Made by a program: the position numbers and the translations under genes
Assembly: GCF_003443895.1 (NCBI RefSeq)
Contig: NZ_QQOA01000001.1
Location: forward strand, 231,703 to 295,702
Length of the DNA stretch: 64,000 nt
DNA from: Paraburkholderia phosphatilytica
GTDB lineage: Bacteria > Pseudomonadota > Gammaproteobacteria > Burkholderiales > Burkholderiaceae
Direction: 5' to 3'
The notes under the pieces: model-generated
Told to the model about the DNA's origin: nothing
Database searches by the model: none
The model's input: the letters and a program-made list of their open reading frames with translations, nothing else
Part shown: positions 17,573-24,969 of the stretch, in pieces
Layout: each line of letters opens with the position of its first letter
Numbering within the stretch: position 1 is the stretch's first letter

Positions 17573-18628
17573 ATGTGCCGATACGCTGGCAGAATGGCAG
17601 GCATGACTCCGACCCTGCCCGCCGACACCCCGCGTCCCATCATGCAAGCCGCCACCGCGAAGAGCGGCATGCTGCCGGTGATCGACATCACGCATCCGAG
17701 CTTCGCATTGCCCGACGATGACGAAGCCATCGCAGCGCTCTTCGCCGAGTACGAAGCGAGCGAACGCCGTCAGGAGAAGCTGCCGGCGTTCGTCACGCGC
17801 TGCATGTACAAGCTCGCGGCGCGGCGCGCGCCGCTGCTGCGTTCGCTGCTCAACGCGGACGCCGGCTTTCTGGATGGCCTCAGCACGTACGTGTTGAAGC
17901 TCGGGCCGGACAACCTGCCGCCGCTGTTCAACAACGATATCGACCGCAAGGTGGCCGCGTCGCCGCACGCGGTCGCCGTACGGTTGCGGCTGCAGCAGAT
18001 CGCCAGGCTTATGGCGCACGCGCTGCAAGCCGAACTCGACGCCGCGCCCAACGTGCCCTTGCGTCTGATCAACATCGGCGGAGGCTCCGCGATCGATAGC
18101 CTGAACGCGCTGCTGCTGCTGCGGCGTTCGGCATCGGCGTCTTTGGCAACGCGCAGCGTCACGATCACCGTGCTCGACAGGGATCAGGACGGCCCGCGCT
18201 TCGGTGCGAACGCGTTGAAAGCGCTTAGCTCGAACGACGGTCCGCTTGCGGGATTGAACGTGCAACTGGTGCACGAAGCGTACGACTGGAACGTGACCGA
18301 TCGCCTCGAAGCCGTCGTGCGCGATGCGAAAGCGTCGGGCGGTATCGTGGCCGCTTCGACGGAAGGCGCGCTCTTCGAGTACGGCACGGACGATGCGGTG
18401 GTCGCCAACCTCGCCGCGCTTCGTCGCGCTGCAGGCGCGAAGATTGCGATCGCCGGGTCCGTTACGCGCGACGACGCTACGCGACGCCGGTCGATTGCCA
18501 CGACGGGATTCAAGCTGATGCCGCGCAGTCTCGAAGCATTTGCAACACTGGCTGCGCGTGCGGGGTTCGCGGTGGAACGCGTCGAACGTACGCCCGTGAG
18601 CAATCAGGTGCTGCTGCGCGCGGACTGA
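17573..18628 (+). CDS. Predicted class I methyltransferase-like protein
   Basis: A protein of up to 351 aa. A Rossmann-type region starts with RLINIGGGSAIDSLNALLLL (motif-I-like), followed by an acidic strand (ITVLDRDQDGPRFG) and GIVAASTEGALFEYG. The C-terminus ends with the paired strands GFKLMPRS and VERVERTPVSNQVLL. This looks like a SAM-dependent methyltransferase fold, but I do not recognise a specific family. Alternative ATGs at 17594 and 17603 are equally possible, and none has a strong ribosome-binding site. It overlaps the convergent ArsR-type gene by 25 bp at the 3' end. Confidence 0.7.
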   Translation: MCRYAGRMAGMTPTLPADTPRPIMQAATAKSGMLPVIDITHPSFALPDDDEAIAALFAEYEASERRQEKLPAFVTRCMYKLAARRAPLLRSLLNADAGFLDGLSTYVLKLGPDNLPPLFNNDIDRKVAASPHAVAVRLRLQQIARLMAHALQAELDAAPNVPLRLINIGGGSAIDSLNALLLLRRSASASLATRSVTITVLDRDQDGPRFGANALKALSSNDGPLAGLNVQLVHEAYDWNVTDRLEAVVRDAKASGGIVAASTEGALFEYGTDDAVVANLAALRRAAGAKIAIAGSVTRDDATRRRSIATTGFKLMPRSLEAFATLAARAGFAVERVERTPVSNQVLLRAD

Positions 18629-19329
18629 TCGAGCACGGCGTCCGCATCCACGCCAAGCTGTTCTCTGAAGCTCGCCCATCCCTTCGGCGTGACGTCGACC
18701 GAGCGCGAGGTTTTCGAGCGCCGCAGCCAGCCGTCCGAGCACAGCGCGCTCAGGAACTGCCGACCAAGCGGGCCCGCCAGATGATGCTGGCGCTCGGTCC
18801 AGTCGAGGCATTGCCGCGCAAGACCGCGCCGGCTCGACTTGATCGACGCGACGTCCAGGCCGACCGACCCGAACCATTCAACGCCTGCCGGCGTGACCTG
18901 AAACTGCTTGTCGGCGGCGGCAATCAGGAAGCCGCGCTGCTGCAACGCCTGCGTGACAGCGACACCCACGCGACCCGCCAGATGGTCGTAGCAGCAACGC
19001 GCGAATTGCAGCCGCTTCGCGTCGGGACTGAGCGGCTTGCGCCGCACCGCTGTGGCCGGGCCGATCGCGGCGAGGTTTTCCAAAGCAGCGGCCACCTGCG
19101 GATCGGCGAGCCGGTAGTAGCGGTGCCGTCCTTCCGTTTCGACTGCCAGCAGCCCGCCCGAAAGCAGCTTGCCGAGATGCGAGCTGGCCGTCTGAGCGGT
19201 GACGCCGGCGGCGTACGCGAGTTCGCCCGCGGGGCGCGCGCGGCCATCCGCCAGCAGCATCAGCATCGAGGCGCGCGCCGGGTCCGCGATCAGCGACGCG
19301 GCGGCAGAGACGTTCGGTTGCGTGTTCAT
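18604..19329 (-). CDS. ArsR-family winged-helix regulator
   Basis: A 241-aa regulator. The N-terminal ArsR-type winged helix includes ADPARASMLMLLADGRA, TAQTASSHLGKLLSGGLL and the wing EGRHRYYRLADP. A long C-terminal part of about 140 residues of unknown fold follows. I chose ATG 19329; the longer frame has no supporting signal. No metal-binding ELCVCDL motif is visible, so metal sensing is not supported. Divergent from an NTF2-like gene, with a perfect 26-bp palindrome in the intergenic space that is its likely operator. It most likely controls itself and that neighbour. Confidence 0.85.
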   Translation of the reverse strand: MNTQPNVSAAASLIADPARASMLMLLADGRARPAGELAYAAGVTAQTASSHLGKLLSGGLLAVETEGRHRYYRLADPQVAAALENLAAIGPATAVRRKPLSPDAKRLQFARCCYDHLAGRVGVAVTQALQQRGFLIAAADKQFQVTPAGVEWFGSVGLDVASIKSSRRGLARQCLDWTERQHHLAGPLGRQFLSALCSDGWLRRSKTSRSVDVTPKGWASFREQLGVDADAVLDQSARSST

Positions 19330-19388
19330 GATGCGGCTCCATCCGGAATCTGGACATACGAAACCACGATAGCACGCGAATCTGTCGT

Positions 19389-19414
19389 GATGTTTCGATG
19401 GTGATCGAAACATC
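19389..19414. promoter_or_regulatory. Perfect 26-bp operator-like palindrome
   Basis: GATGTTTCGAT (19389-19399) and ATCGAAACATC (19404-19414) are perfect 11-bp inverted arms around GGTG. It lies between the ArsR-type gene and the NTF2-like gene. A -10-like TAGAAT follows at 19432-19437 toward the NTF2-like gene. ArsR dimers bind such symmetric sites. Confidence 0.65.
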
Positions 19415-19477
19415 TGTGTGTTTAACGCGCCTAGAATCTAAGCGACAATGCGGCTCTCGCCGCTGCCGGAGCCGATC

Positions 19478-19906
19478 GTGACAACGCAAACGCCGAACAC
19501 CGATGCCGAGATTCTCCATATCTATGACCGCTGGCACGAGAGCGTCGTGAAGCGCGATCTGGATGGCGTGGTGGCGCTATATGACGAGCACGCGGTGCTC
19601 GAGTCGCCGCTGGTGATGATCGTCTCCGCCGACAGGCAGGACGGCAGGCTGCGCGGCAAGGACCGCATCGCGGCGTTCTTCGAGCAAGGCTTCCGCAGCC
19701 CGGAGAACGGACTCGGCCGCTGGTATCGGACCGGAACGTTCTTTTCCAACGGACGGCTGCTCACCTGGGAATATCCGCGCGAGACGCCGGAAGGCGATCA
19801 GGTCGATCTCGTCGAAGTGATGGACGTGGAGCGCGGGCTCATCGTCCATCATCGCGTTTACTGGGGGTGGGTGGGGGTCAAGGCGTTGCTGGCGGTGGGA
19901 CGCTAA
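19478..19906 (+). CDS. Nuclear transport factor 2-like (SnoaL fold) protein
   Basis: A small cone-fold protein of 142 aa. Features are an N-terminal helix with IYDRWHESVVKRDLDGVVALYDEHAVLES, a central loop, and strands GRLLTWEYPRE and DLVEVMDVERGLIVHHRVYWGW. I favour the GTG at 19478 because CCGGAG lies just upstream; an ATG at 19448 lies only about ten bases from a -10-like TAGAAT. SnoaL-type proteins bind or isomerise small molecules, often without obvious catalytic residues. It is divergent from the ArsR-type regulator and overlaps the CPBP protease gene by four bases at the 3' end. Confidence 0.78.
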   Translation: MTTQTPNTDAEILHIYDRWHESVVKRDLDGVVALYDEHAVLESPLVMIVSADRQDGRLRGKDRIAAFFEQGFRSPENGLGRWYRTGTFFSNGRLLTWEYPRETPEGDQVDLVEVMDVERGLIVHHRVYWGWVGVKALLAVGR

Positions 19907-21735
19907 GCCCCGGTCGTCACGACGCTCCACACGAAGACCGCATTGTTGAGCGCGTGCAACACCATTGGCATCGCGAGCCCTTTGGTCTTCTTCGCGAGCC
20001 AGCCCGCGGCGAGCCCCATCATGAACAGATAGAAGTAGCGTCTGGGGTCTTGATGCATCGCCGAGAATAGCGCCGCCTGCACGATGTTCGCCCACCCGAA
20101 GCTGATGTGACGCGTGAGTCCGCCTAGCAGACAGCCGCGGAACACCAGCTCTTCGATGATCGGCACGAATACGCACGTTACCGCGACCGCAAGCGGAACG
20201 CCGCCGATCGCGATCGCCCCATGCGTCAGACTGACCGCCCAGGCCACCGGCGCGGTGCCTTGCGGCTCGACATGATGGTTCGCGAGACAGGTGAGCAGGT
20301 TGACGCAAAACGGCGCGAGCGACACGAGGACCCACGAAAACTTCACTCTCTCGCTGCCAATCCATTCGTCCCAGCTGAGCAGACGAGCGACCGCCAATAG
20401 ACCGATCGCGCAAAAAAGCAGCGTCCAGAGATATGAGATCGCGATGCGGGTCGACGCGTCGATGCGCGTCACGCCGCTGCCGGTCATCGAGACCACCGCG
20501 GTGCCTTGACGAAGCATCGTGATGAAGTAGAGCCCCATGAAGAGAACGGCCAATGCGTACCACGCGTGCCTCAAGCCAATCCGTTCGAACAGCGGCGTGG
20601 ACTCCTTGCCGATGCGCTGCCGGACCGTACCGCGATAGTGCGCGGGAAACAGCAGCACCCCGGGAGCCGCCGCGTAAAGTGCCAGCAGCGTAAGCAGCGA
20701 GCCCGCGAGCGGCAACAGATCGAGCCGCACAGCGACGGCCGGATCGAGGTTGATCAGATGCGCGTAGGCCGACGCGAGCGGCGCGCCGTTTCGCGTCTTC
20801 TGAAACTGCTCGAGAATGACGTCGGCCGCAGCCTTGGCGTTGCCCGCGTCGAACGCGACGTCGAGGCGGAGCTGCTGGTTCTGCGGACTCTCGAACTTGC
20901 GCTGTGCCTTATCCGCGGCCAGCGCCGCCTGCGCGCCGGCTGAATCGCCCGCACGCTGCAATACCCGCGCGACGGTATAGGCATCGATCTTGATCCCGGC
21001 GTGTTGCGCACGATGCAGTTCGTCGCTGGCGGCCGTGCCCGGCAGCACCGCGACCGCCGTGGTGATGCGCGTGGTCTCCTGCCATAGCAGCTTCGGAAGC
21101 GGCGCTGCTCTTAGAAGCTTGACCGCATCCTGCGCGCGGCCGGTTTGCGCGAGGTAGCGCATCGCGTCGTTCAGACGTTCGTTGCCGGGATCGAGCTGAA
21201 CCGCCAGCACCGCTTCCTGACCGGAACGCGTGGTGTTTTTCACGCCCAGATAAGCGCGCGACAAAGTCGCATGCAGATGCGCGCGTTGCGCGACGCTCCA
21301 GTTCTGCGAGCGCGCGACGAGCGGCTCGCCGTACGCCACCGCCTCCGCGCCGAAGTGACGGTCGAGCATATAAAGCGCGACGTCGGCATCATCGGGGAAC
21401 TGCTTGCCTAGCGCCGTGCTGCATGCGTCGAGGTCTTTTCCGGCCACGTCGCTCCAGCTTAAATCCTCTGACCATGCGAAAGTCGAGATGAACCTGCATT
21501 GTGCAAGCGCTAGCGATGCGTCCTTGGGGTGATCGTGCTGCGCGCGGCGGTATTGATCGAGCACCTGCTGGTAGTCGCTTTTTTCCTGGTTGACGACGCG
21601 CTCCGCCGCTTGATCCGGCTTGTGCATGTCGTCGATCGACAGGGCAGGCGCGTTCGACGCGATTGCCTTCGATGGCAATGCGGTTGCGATCGCGCTCGTC
21701 GCGATGAGCAGAGTGATGAGGAATCGGGTGAACAT
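19903..21735 (-). CDS. TPR-repeat protein fused to a CPBP intramembrane protease domain
   Basis: A protein of about 610 aa. A signal peptide or first membrane helix (MFTRFLITLLIATSAIA) is followed by about 300 residues of helical, TPR-like repeats rich in Ala/Leu. Several membrane segments then begin near residue 345 (LLPLAGSLLTLLALYAAAPG). The C-terminal CPBP (Abi/Rce1-like) domain has the EELVFRG motif, the FSAMHQDPRRYFY His and the final HALNN, all expected metal or catalytic residues. CPBP proteins are membrane metalloproteases or scaffolds, sometimes tied to bacteriocin immunity. The fusion with a large repeat region is unusual. I start at 21735; 21771 is the longest frame. Confidence 0.82.
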   Translation of the reverse strand: MFTRFLITLLIATSAIATALPSKAIASNAPALSIDDMHKPDQAAERVVNQEKSDYQQVLDQYRRAQHDHPKDASLALAQCRFISTFAWSEDLSWSDVAGKDLDACSTALGKQFPDDADVALYMLDRHFGAEAVAYGEPLVARSQNWSVAQRAHLHATLSRAYLGVKNTTRSGQEAVLAVQLDPGNERLNDAMRYLAQTGRAQDAVKLLRAAPLPKLLWQETTRITTAVAVLPGTAASDELHRAQHAGIKIDAYTVARVLQRAGDSAGAQAALAADKAQRKFESPQNQQLRLDVAFDAGNAKAAADVILEQFQKTRNGAPLASAYAHLINLDPAVAVRLDLLPLAGSLLTLLALYAAAPGVLLFPAHYRGTVRQRIGKESTPLFERIGLRHAWYALAVLFMGLYFITMLRQGTAVVSMTGSGVTRIDASTRIAISYLWTLLFCAIGLLAVARLLSWDEWIGSERVKFSWVLVSLAPFCVNLLTCLANHHVEPQGTAPVAWAVSLTHGAIAIGGVPLAVAVTCVFVPIIEELVFRGCLLGGLTRHISFGWANIVQAALFSAMHQDPRRYFYLFMMGLAAGWLAKKTKGLAMPMVLHALNNAVFVWSVVTTGA

Positions 21736-21831
21736 GGAAGTCCGCGCCTTTGCCGGATGCGAAAACCGCATACCAGGTTGAAACTGGACGCGGCCTTCTT
21801 CTGACTTTTTGAGTGGCTGGTGAACGTGGCG

Positions 21832-22425
21832 TTATTGCATGCCTGACGATTCGTAGTTGACGTCGCTGACCACACCGTCCTGACCGACCGTCACGATCAG
21901 CTGACGCTTCGCGAACTTCAGGTTGAACGCCGAGCCGCTGGTGGTCTGATACGCATAGATCAGCGCCTGAGCCTGCTTGTCCTTGATCATCGGATAGATC
22001 GCGTAACCCGCCGGCCGGCCGAGCAGCCCGATCACCTGGTCGCGCGTGGTCTTGCCCTTGACGATCTGGTCGCGCTTCGATGCGTCGAAGTTACTGGCGT
22101 CGTCCTTGAACGTCGAGACGAATTGCGTCGAAACCAGCGTGCCCTTCCAGAACGAGAGGTCCATCGAACGACCCGGCACGACGCCGGTTTCGACCGGAGT
22201 GCCAGTCGTGGATGCGTAGGCGTACAAGAGTACGGTCACCTTTTCGTCATTCTTGATGACATCGCTTTCGCGGTACGGCTTGCCGAATTTTTCGCGCACT
22301 TCGGTGAGGGTCGTCTTGCCGTCTTGCAGCGCGCTGTCGTCTGGTCGCACGAAGTTGCTGCCCGCGCAGGCGGTGAGCGCGGCGATCAGGGAGGTCGCGA
22401 GGACCAGCTTGGATAGGTTTTTCAT
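21832..22425 (-). CDS. Lipoprotein with duplicated SmpA/OmlA-like domains
   Basis: A 197-aa protein with a lipoprotein signal (LIAALTACAG; Cys about residue 20). Two repeated modules follow with the pattern TTLTEVREKFGKPYRES and KTTRDQVIGLLGRPAGY. This is the hallmark of SmpA/OmlA/BamE-like folds, usually one copy per protein. It is probably an outer-membrane-anchored envelope protein. The gene stands alone, with an 8-bp stem-loop in the 150-bp region upstream of it. The role is not known. Confidence 0.78.
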   Translation of the reverse strand: MKNLSKLVLATSLIAALTACAGSNFVRPDDSALQDGKTTLTEVREKFGKPYRESDVIKNDEKVTVLLYAYASTTGTPVETGVVPGRSMDLSFWKGTLVSTQFVSTFKDDASNFDASKRDQIVKGKTTRDQVIGLLGRPAGYAIYPMIKDKQAQALIYAYQTTSGSAFNLKFAKRQLIVTVGQDGVVSDVNYESSGMQ

Positions 22426-22576
22426 TTTAGAACCCCGGAATGGAAATGCTGTTTTTTGAACGACTTCAAGCCGAGGATGCTTAGCCCTCGGCTCTTGATA
22501 ACCTCTCTACCGCAACTTCACCGATAAACGGCACATGCCTATGCGGCCGTGCTTAATTTCGTGACGATCTATAGGA

Positions 22577-23065
22577 CTACGAGCCACAGAACGGGCCGCT
22601 CTCCGTCATTGCGCGCGTCCATGTGTGGTGCTCGGTCTTCACCGGAACGGGTGGATTGAGCGAGGCGTTGTCGGTACCCAGGTCCGTCACGTCGATGTGA
22701 CACTGGCCATCGGTAATCGCGAGCGATGCGGCGTAATGGTGATCGGCAGCAGGCGTGAACGTCACCGTATCGACGCAATAGCGTACAACCAGAAGCATGT
22801 TCTTCGAATACGTCATCGAGAACGACAACGGCGCCCCTGGGGCTATCCGGCGCGAGAGTTCCCGTTTTCCATCCATCACTGGCAGAAGATGTCGGTCGGT
22901 GCATTCCGCGGCGCCGCTATAGATAGCGGCCTGCGCTGTGAAGTCGCCCGCAGTGCGTAACGTCAGCGTCGCTGCATTCGTCTGGGTGGGTTCCTGATAA
23001 CCGGTCGCGCAACCAGTAACCGCGATCGCGTATGTCAACAGCGCAACGACTTGAGATGGTTTCAT
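22577..23065 (-). CDS. Predicted lipoprotein of unknown function
   Basis: A 162-aa protein starting at ATG 23065 with a clear lipobox region (VVALLTYAIAVTGCATG). The mature part is beta-rich with two or three spaced Cys residues (AAECTD, VVRYCVD, DGQCHID) and a C-terminal FCGS. I do not recognise a family. It lies downstream of the Imm74 module in the same direction, and a proposed 50-aa membrane peptide gene lies between them. Envelope localisation is supported by the signal; the function is unknown. Confidence 0.6.
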   Translation of the reverse strand: MKPSQVVALLTYAIAVTGCATGYQEPTQTNAATLTLRTAGDFTAQAAIYSGAAECTDRHLLPVMDGKRELSRRIAPGAPLSFSMTYSKNMLLVVRYCVDTVTFTPAADHHYAASLAITDGQCHIDVTDLGTDNASLNPPVPVKTEHHTWTRAMTESGPFCGS

Positions 23066-23343
23066 TTGTTGTTCGAAGTAGTGCGCGGTCTTCGATCCTG
23101 CTCGTTGTCGCGCGGGAAATTGATGACGTACCTGATTTATGTATACGGTCGCGTTTCGCGAATCTTGAGGCTGAGGTTGTGTTGATTGTCCATCGGAGAC
23201 AATCGTCACTCTGGCGCATCCCATCTCTTCCGCAACGAAGGATTCGTCAAGACGTGATAAAGCCAGCTGCTCTTCGATGTCGCCGGCACCTCAAGCGCTA
23301 TCGACTATCGTGTTTCTGCGATGATCGGTGCCGATCTGAAGGC

Positions 23344-23496
23344 TTATCGGGGAGATCGATTCATTGCTCGTGCTTCCTTGACCAGCTGGTAGGTGATTCC
23401 ACCGAATACGAGCACGAACAGGAGCAGCGATATGAGAAGAGGCTTCAGGCTAGCCGGATGGGAAATAGCATGAGTGCCACGGGATCCATTGGCCAT
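23344..23496 (-). CDS. Small predicted single-pass membrane peptide (50 aa)
   Basis: A short frame starting at ATG 23496 and ending at TAA 23344-23346 encodes 50 residues. It has a polar N-terminus, one strong hydrophobic helix (PLLISLLLFVLVFGGITYQL) and a basic tail (KEARAMNRSPR). The start lies about 26 bp downstream of the Imm74 stop, on the same strand. The ribosome-binding site is weak (GTCGGA). The clean helix-plus-basic-tail layout is the main reason to keep it. Confidence 0.4.
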   Translation of the reverse strand: MANGSRGTHAISHPASLKPLLISLLLFVLVFGGITYQLVKEARAMNRSPR

Positions 23497-23522
23497 GAAT
23501 CCGACGACTTTGTTGTTTTCGG

Positions 23523-23765
23523 CTACTCAATGTCAAGCGTATGACCGCCTTTGGCGAAGTCGGCTCTTATATCGTCCAAAATGAGTTGCTTCCCTGCCGG
23601 AAAGATCCGGATGGCATGGTCTGGTGGGTCCCAGAAATTGATGGTGTCCGAGTAGACGACAAAGCCTAGCTTGTCATTCCCCGGGAAGAACATCTCCCCA
23701 CCGACCGTAGCAATTCGGCTTCCGATTTTTACTTTGATATGGCCGCGCGATACATCAAGGATCAT
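23523..23765 (-). CDS. Imm74-family immunity protein (orphan)
   Basis: An 80-aa protein with the pattern RGHIKVKIGSRIATVGGEMF, FVVYSDTINFWDPP and a short C-terminal helix, matching polymorphic-toxin immunity family Imm74 as I know it. Its ATG overlaps by ATGA the stop of a short frame that looks like a toxin C-terminal tail, but no full toxin precedes it. Orphan toxin/immunity modules of this kind are commonly found downstream of active cdiA-cdiI pairs and arise by displacement. It would protect against a sibling's toxin even without its own toxin. Confidence 0.72.
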   Translation of the reverse strand: MILDVSRGHIKVKIGSRIATVGGEMFFPGNDKLGFVVYSDTINFWDPPDHAIRIFPAGKQLILDDIRADFAKGGHTLDIE

Positions 23766-23950
23766 TGCTTGCCTCGCGTAAAGATAATCTTGCTTTCCCC
23801 TGTTGCAGGGTCGATTGTAGTGATTTGCGTGACGTTGGGATTGCTCATCAGCGCGGGCTCGCGCTGCGTGAGATCACGCTGACTGGCACCGCGCCGCTCA
23901 TCATTCGAAGGCCACGATGCAGCAGTTTGCGATCCTCTACGAGGATCGCT
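23762..23950 (-). pseudogene. Toxin C-terminal tail remnant preceding Imm74
   Basis: A 62-codon frame is open after a stop at 23951-23953 and ends exactly at the TGA that overlaps the Imm74 start. The last residues read TTIDPATGESKIIFTRGKQ, a charged beta-strand ending like those of polymorphic toxin tips. There is no start codon with a ribosome-binding site and no upstream exoprotein in frame. A displaced, decayed CdiA-type toxin end is the simplest reading. The next 200 bases upstream show no convincing gene. Confidence 0.42.
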
Positions 23951-23953
23951 TCA

Positions 23954-24155
23954 CACGACCCAACAGCTAACCCGCTACCACACCATAGACCTGAGCGATG
24001 CGCGCCCGGCGCAAGGTCAATTGCTTCGGCTCCTACTGGTGCGTTTTCGCTCAGCGTTGAATTCCGTTCGCCATCGTGGCTTGGCACAGACACCTCAGCC
24101 AACGGACAGTAGTTGGCGATTCCGCCAGCTTTAGCATTCCAATCTTTCCTTACAC
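23954..24155. other. Non-coding spacer between candidate cdiI and the toxin remnant
   Basis: No convincing gene on either strand. The minus-strand frame at 23848-24102 is open but low-complexity, out of frame with the toxin tail and unlike any family I recognise. It is probably eroded toxin-cassette DNA. Confidence 0.4.
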
Positions 24156-24962
24156 TCAGCGTCCGACGAACTCCGGCCGCTTCACATGAGGCATGTCGTC
24201 ATATGCCTTCAAAATTGTTTGCAGTGGCGTCAACGTGTCGTTGAAATCCCGGTAGACAATCTTTAGCCAAGTTGCCCCGCGTGTAAACTGTCCGGCGCCA
24301 AACCACTTCGTTTCCAGATTGGCCCCCAGCATCCTTCGTCCTGCCTGAAACAACTCATCACGGGAAAAATGACTCCGCGTGTAGTGCAGGCACAGCGCGT
24401 ACGCGAACTCCCGAGGCTTGAGCGTCTTCGATATGATTGGCGGTTCTTTGCCGAGCCAGTGCTCGTACATCTGAATACCACGTTCGTACCTTTCTAAACC
24501 ATCCGGAGAGCAGTCATCGGCTGCCTGAAACGCAAAGGCCATGTAGTCATCGAGGCCTTCCTCAATGATCTCATTCATCGGCCACGGGCGCTGCTCATTG
24601 CGCCAAGTCGCCTCTTCGAATTCGCGAGCCTTGTCCCAGGAACTCTCTGCGTTCCACCCAGTTTCAAGCCATTCACCAACACCTCTAGCCCAATGCAACG
24701 TCCTACGATGGAAGTTTTTATCGACACCGAAGTCCTCATCTTCTTTGATGGCTCTATCCAGCCACTCGTTCGATCGATGGATAACGGGAAAAACATCCTC
24801 GTGAAGACCAACCAACCAGGCTCCAATGACCTCACCTATCTGGCTTTGAGCCACATTTCCCATAGGGCGCTTCGAATCATATTGGGTGTTCAACAGAAAT
24901 TTTAATAACGCACCATCGCGACGCAGCTTGCTTTCTCTCGTCTTTTCGGGGTCAAATTTCAT
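24156..24962 (-). CDS. Candidate CdiI immunity protein, unassigned family
   Basis: A 268-aa, mostly helical, Trp-rich acidic protein (segments GAWLVGLHEDVFP, HWARGVGEWLETGW, GLERYERGIQMYEHWLG) with no signal peptide. Its ATG lies seven bases after the stop of the giant CdiA-like gene, the expected position of a cognate immunity gene. I do not recognise the family. Its size and helical style recall the larger immunity proteins of nuclease toxins such as PoNi, but I see no diagnostic motif. A/T content is higher than in flanking housekeeping genes, as is common in toxin/immunity cassettes. It should bind the PD-(D/E)XK-like tip of the upstream protein in the cytoplasm. Confidence 0.7.
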   Translation of the reverse strand: MKFDPEKTRESKLRRDGALLKFLLNTQYDSKRPMGNVAQSQIGEVIGAWLVGLHEDVFPVIHRSNEWLDRAIKEDEDFGVDKNFHRRTLHWARGVGEWLETGWNAESSWDKAREFEEATWRNEQRPWPMNEIIEEGLDDYMAFAFQAADDCSPDGLERYERGIQMYEHWLGKEPPIISKTLKPREFAYALCLHYTRSHFSRDELFQAGRRMLGANLETKWFGAGQFTRGATWLKIVYRDFNDTLTPLQTILKAYDDMPHVKRPEFVGR

Positions 24963-24969
24963 TTCTTCC

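Noticed and set aside
22469..22493. An 8-bp stem-loop (AGCCGAGG/CCTCGGCT) between the two lipoprotein genes as a terminator
   Set aside because: No T-run follows on either strand, so termination is not supported.
23032..23544. A 170-codon plus-strand open frame over the lipoprotein/Imm74 region
   Set aside because: Arg/Ser/Cys-rich with no domain; it runs opposite better-supported minus-strand genes.
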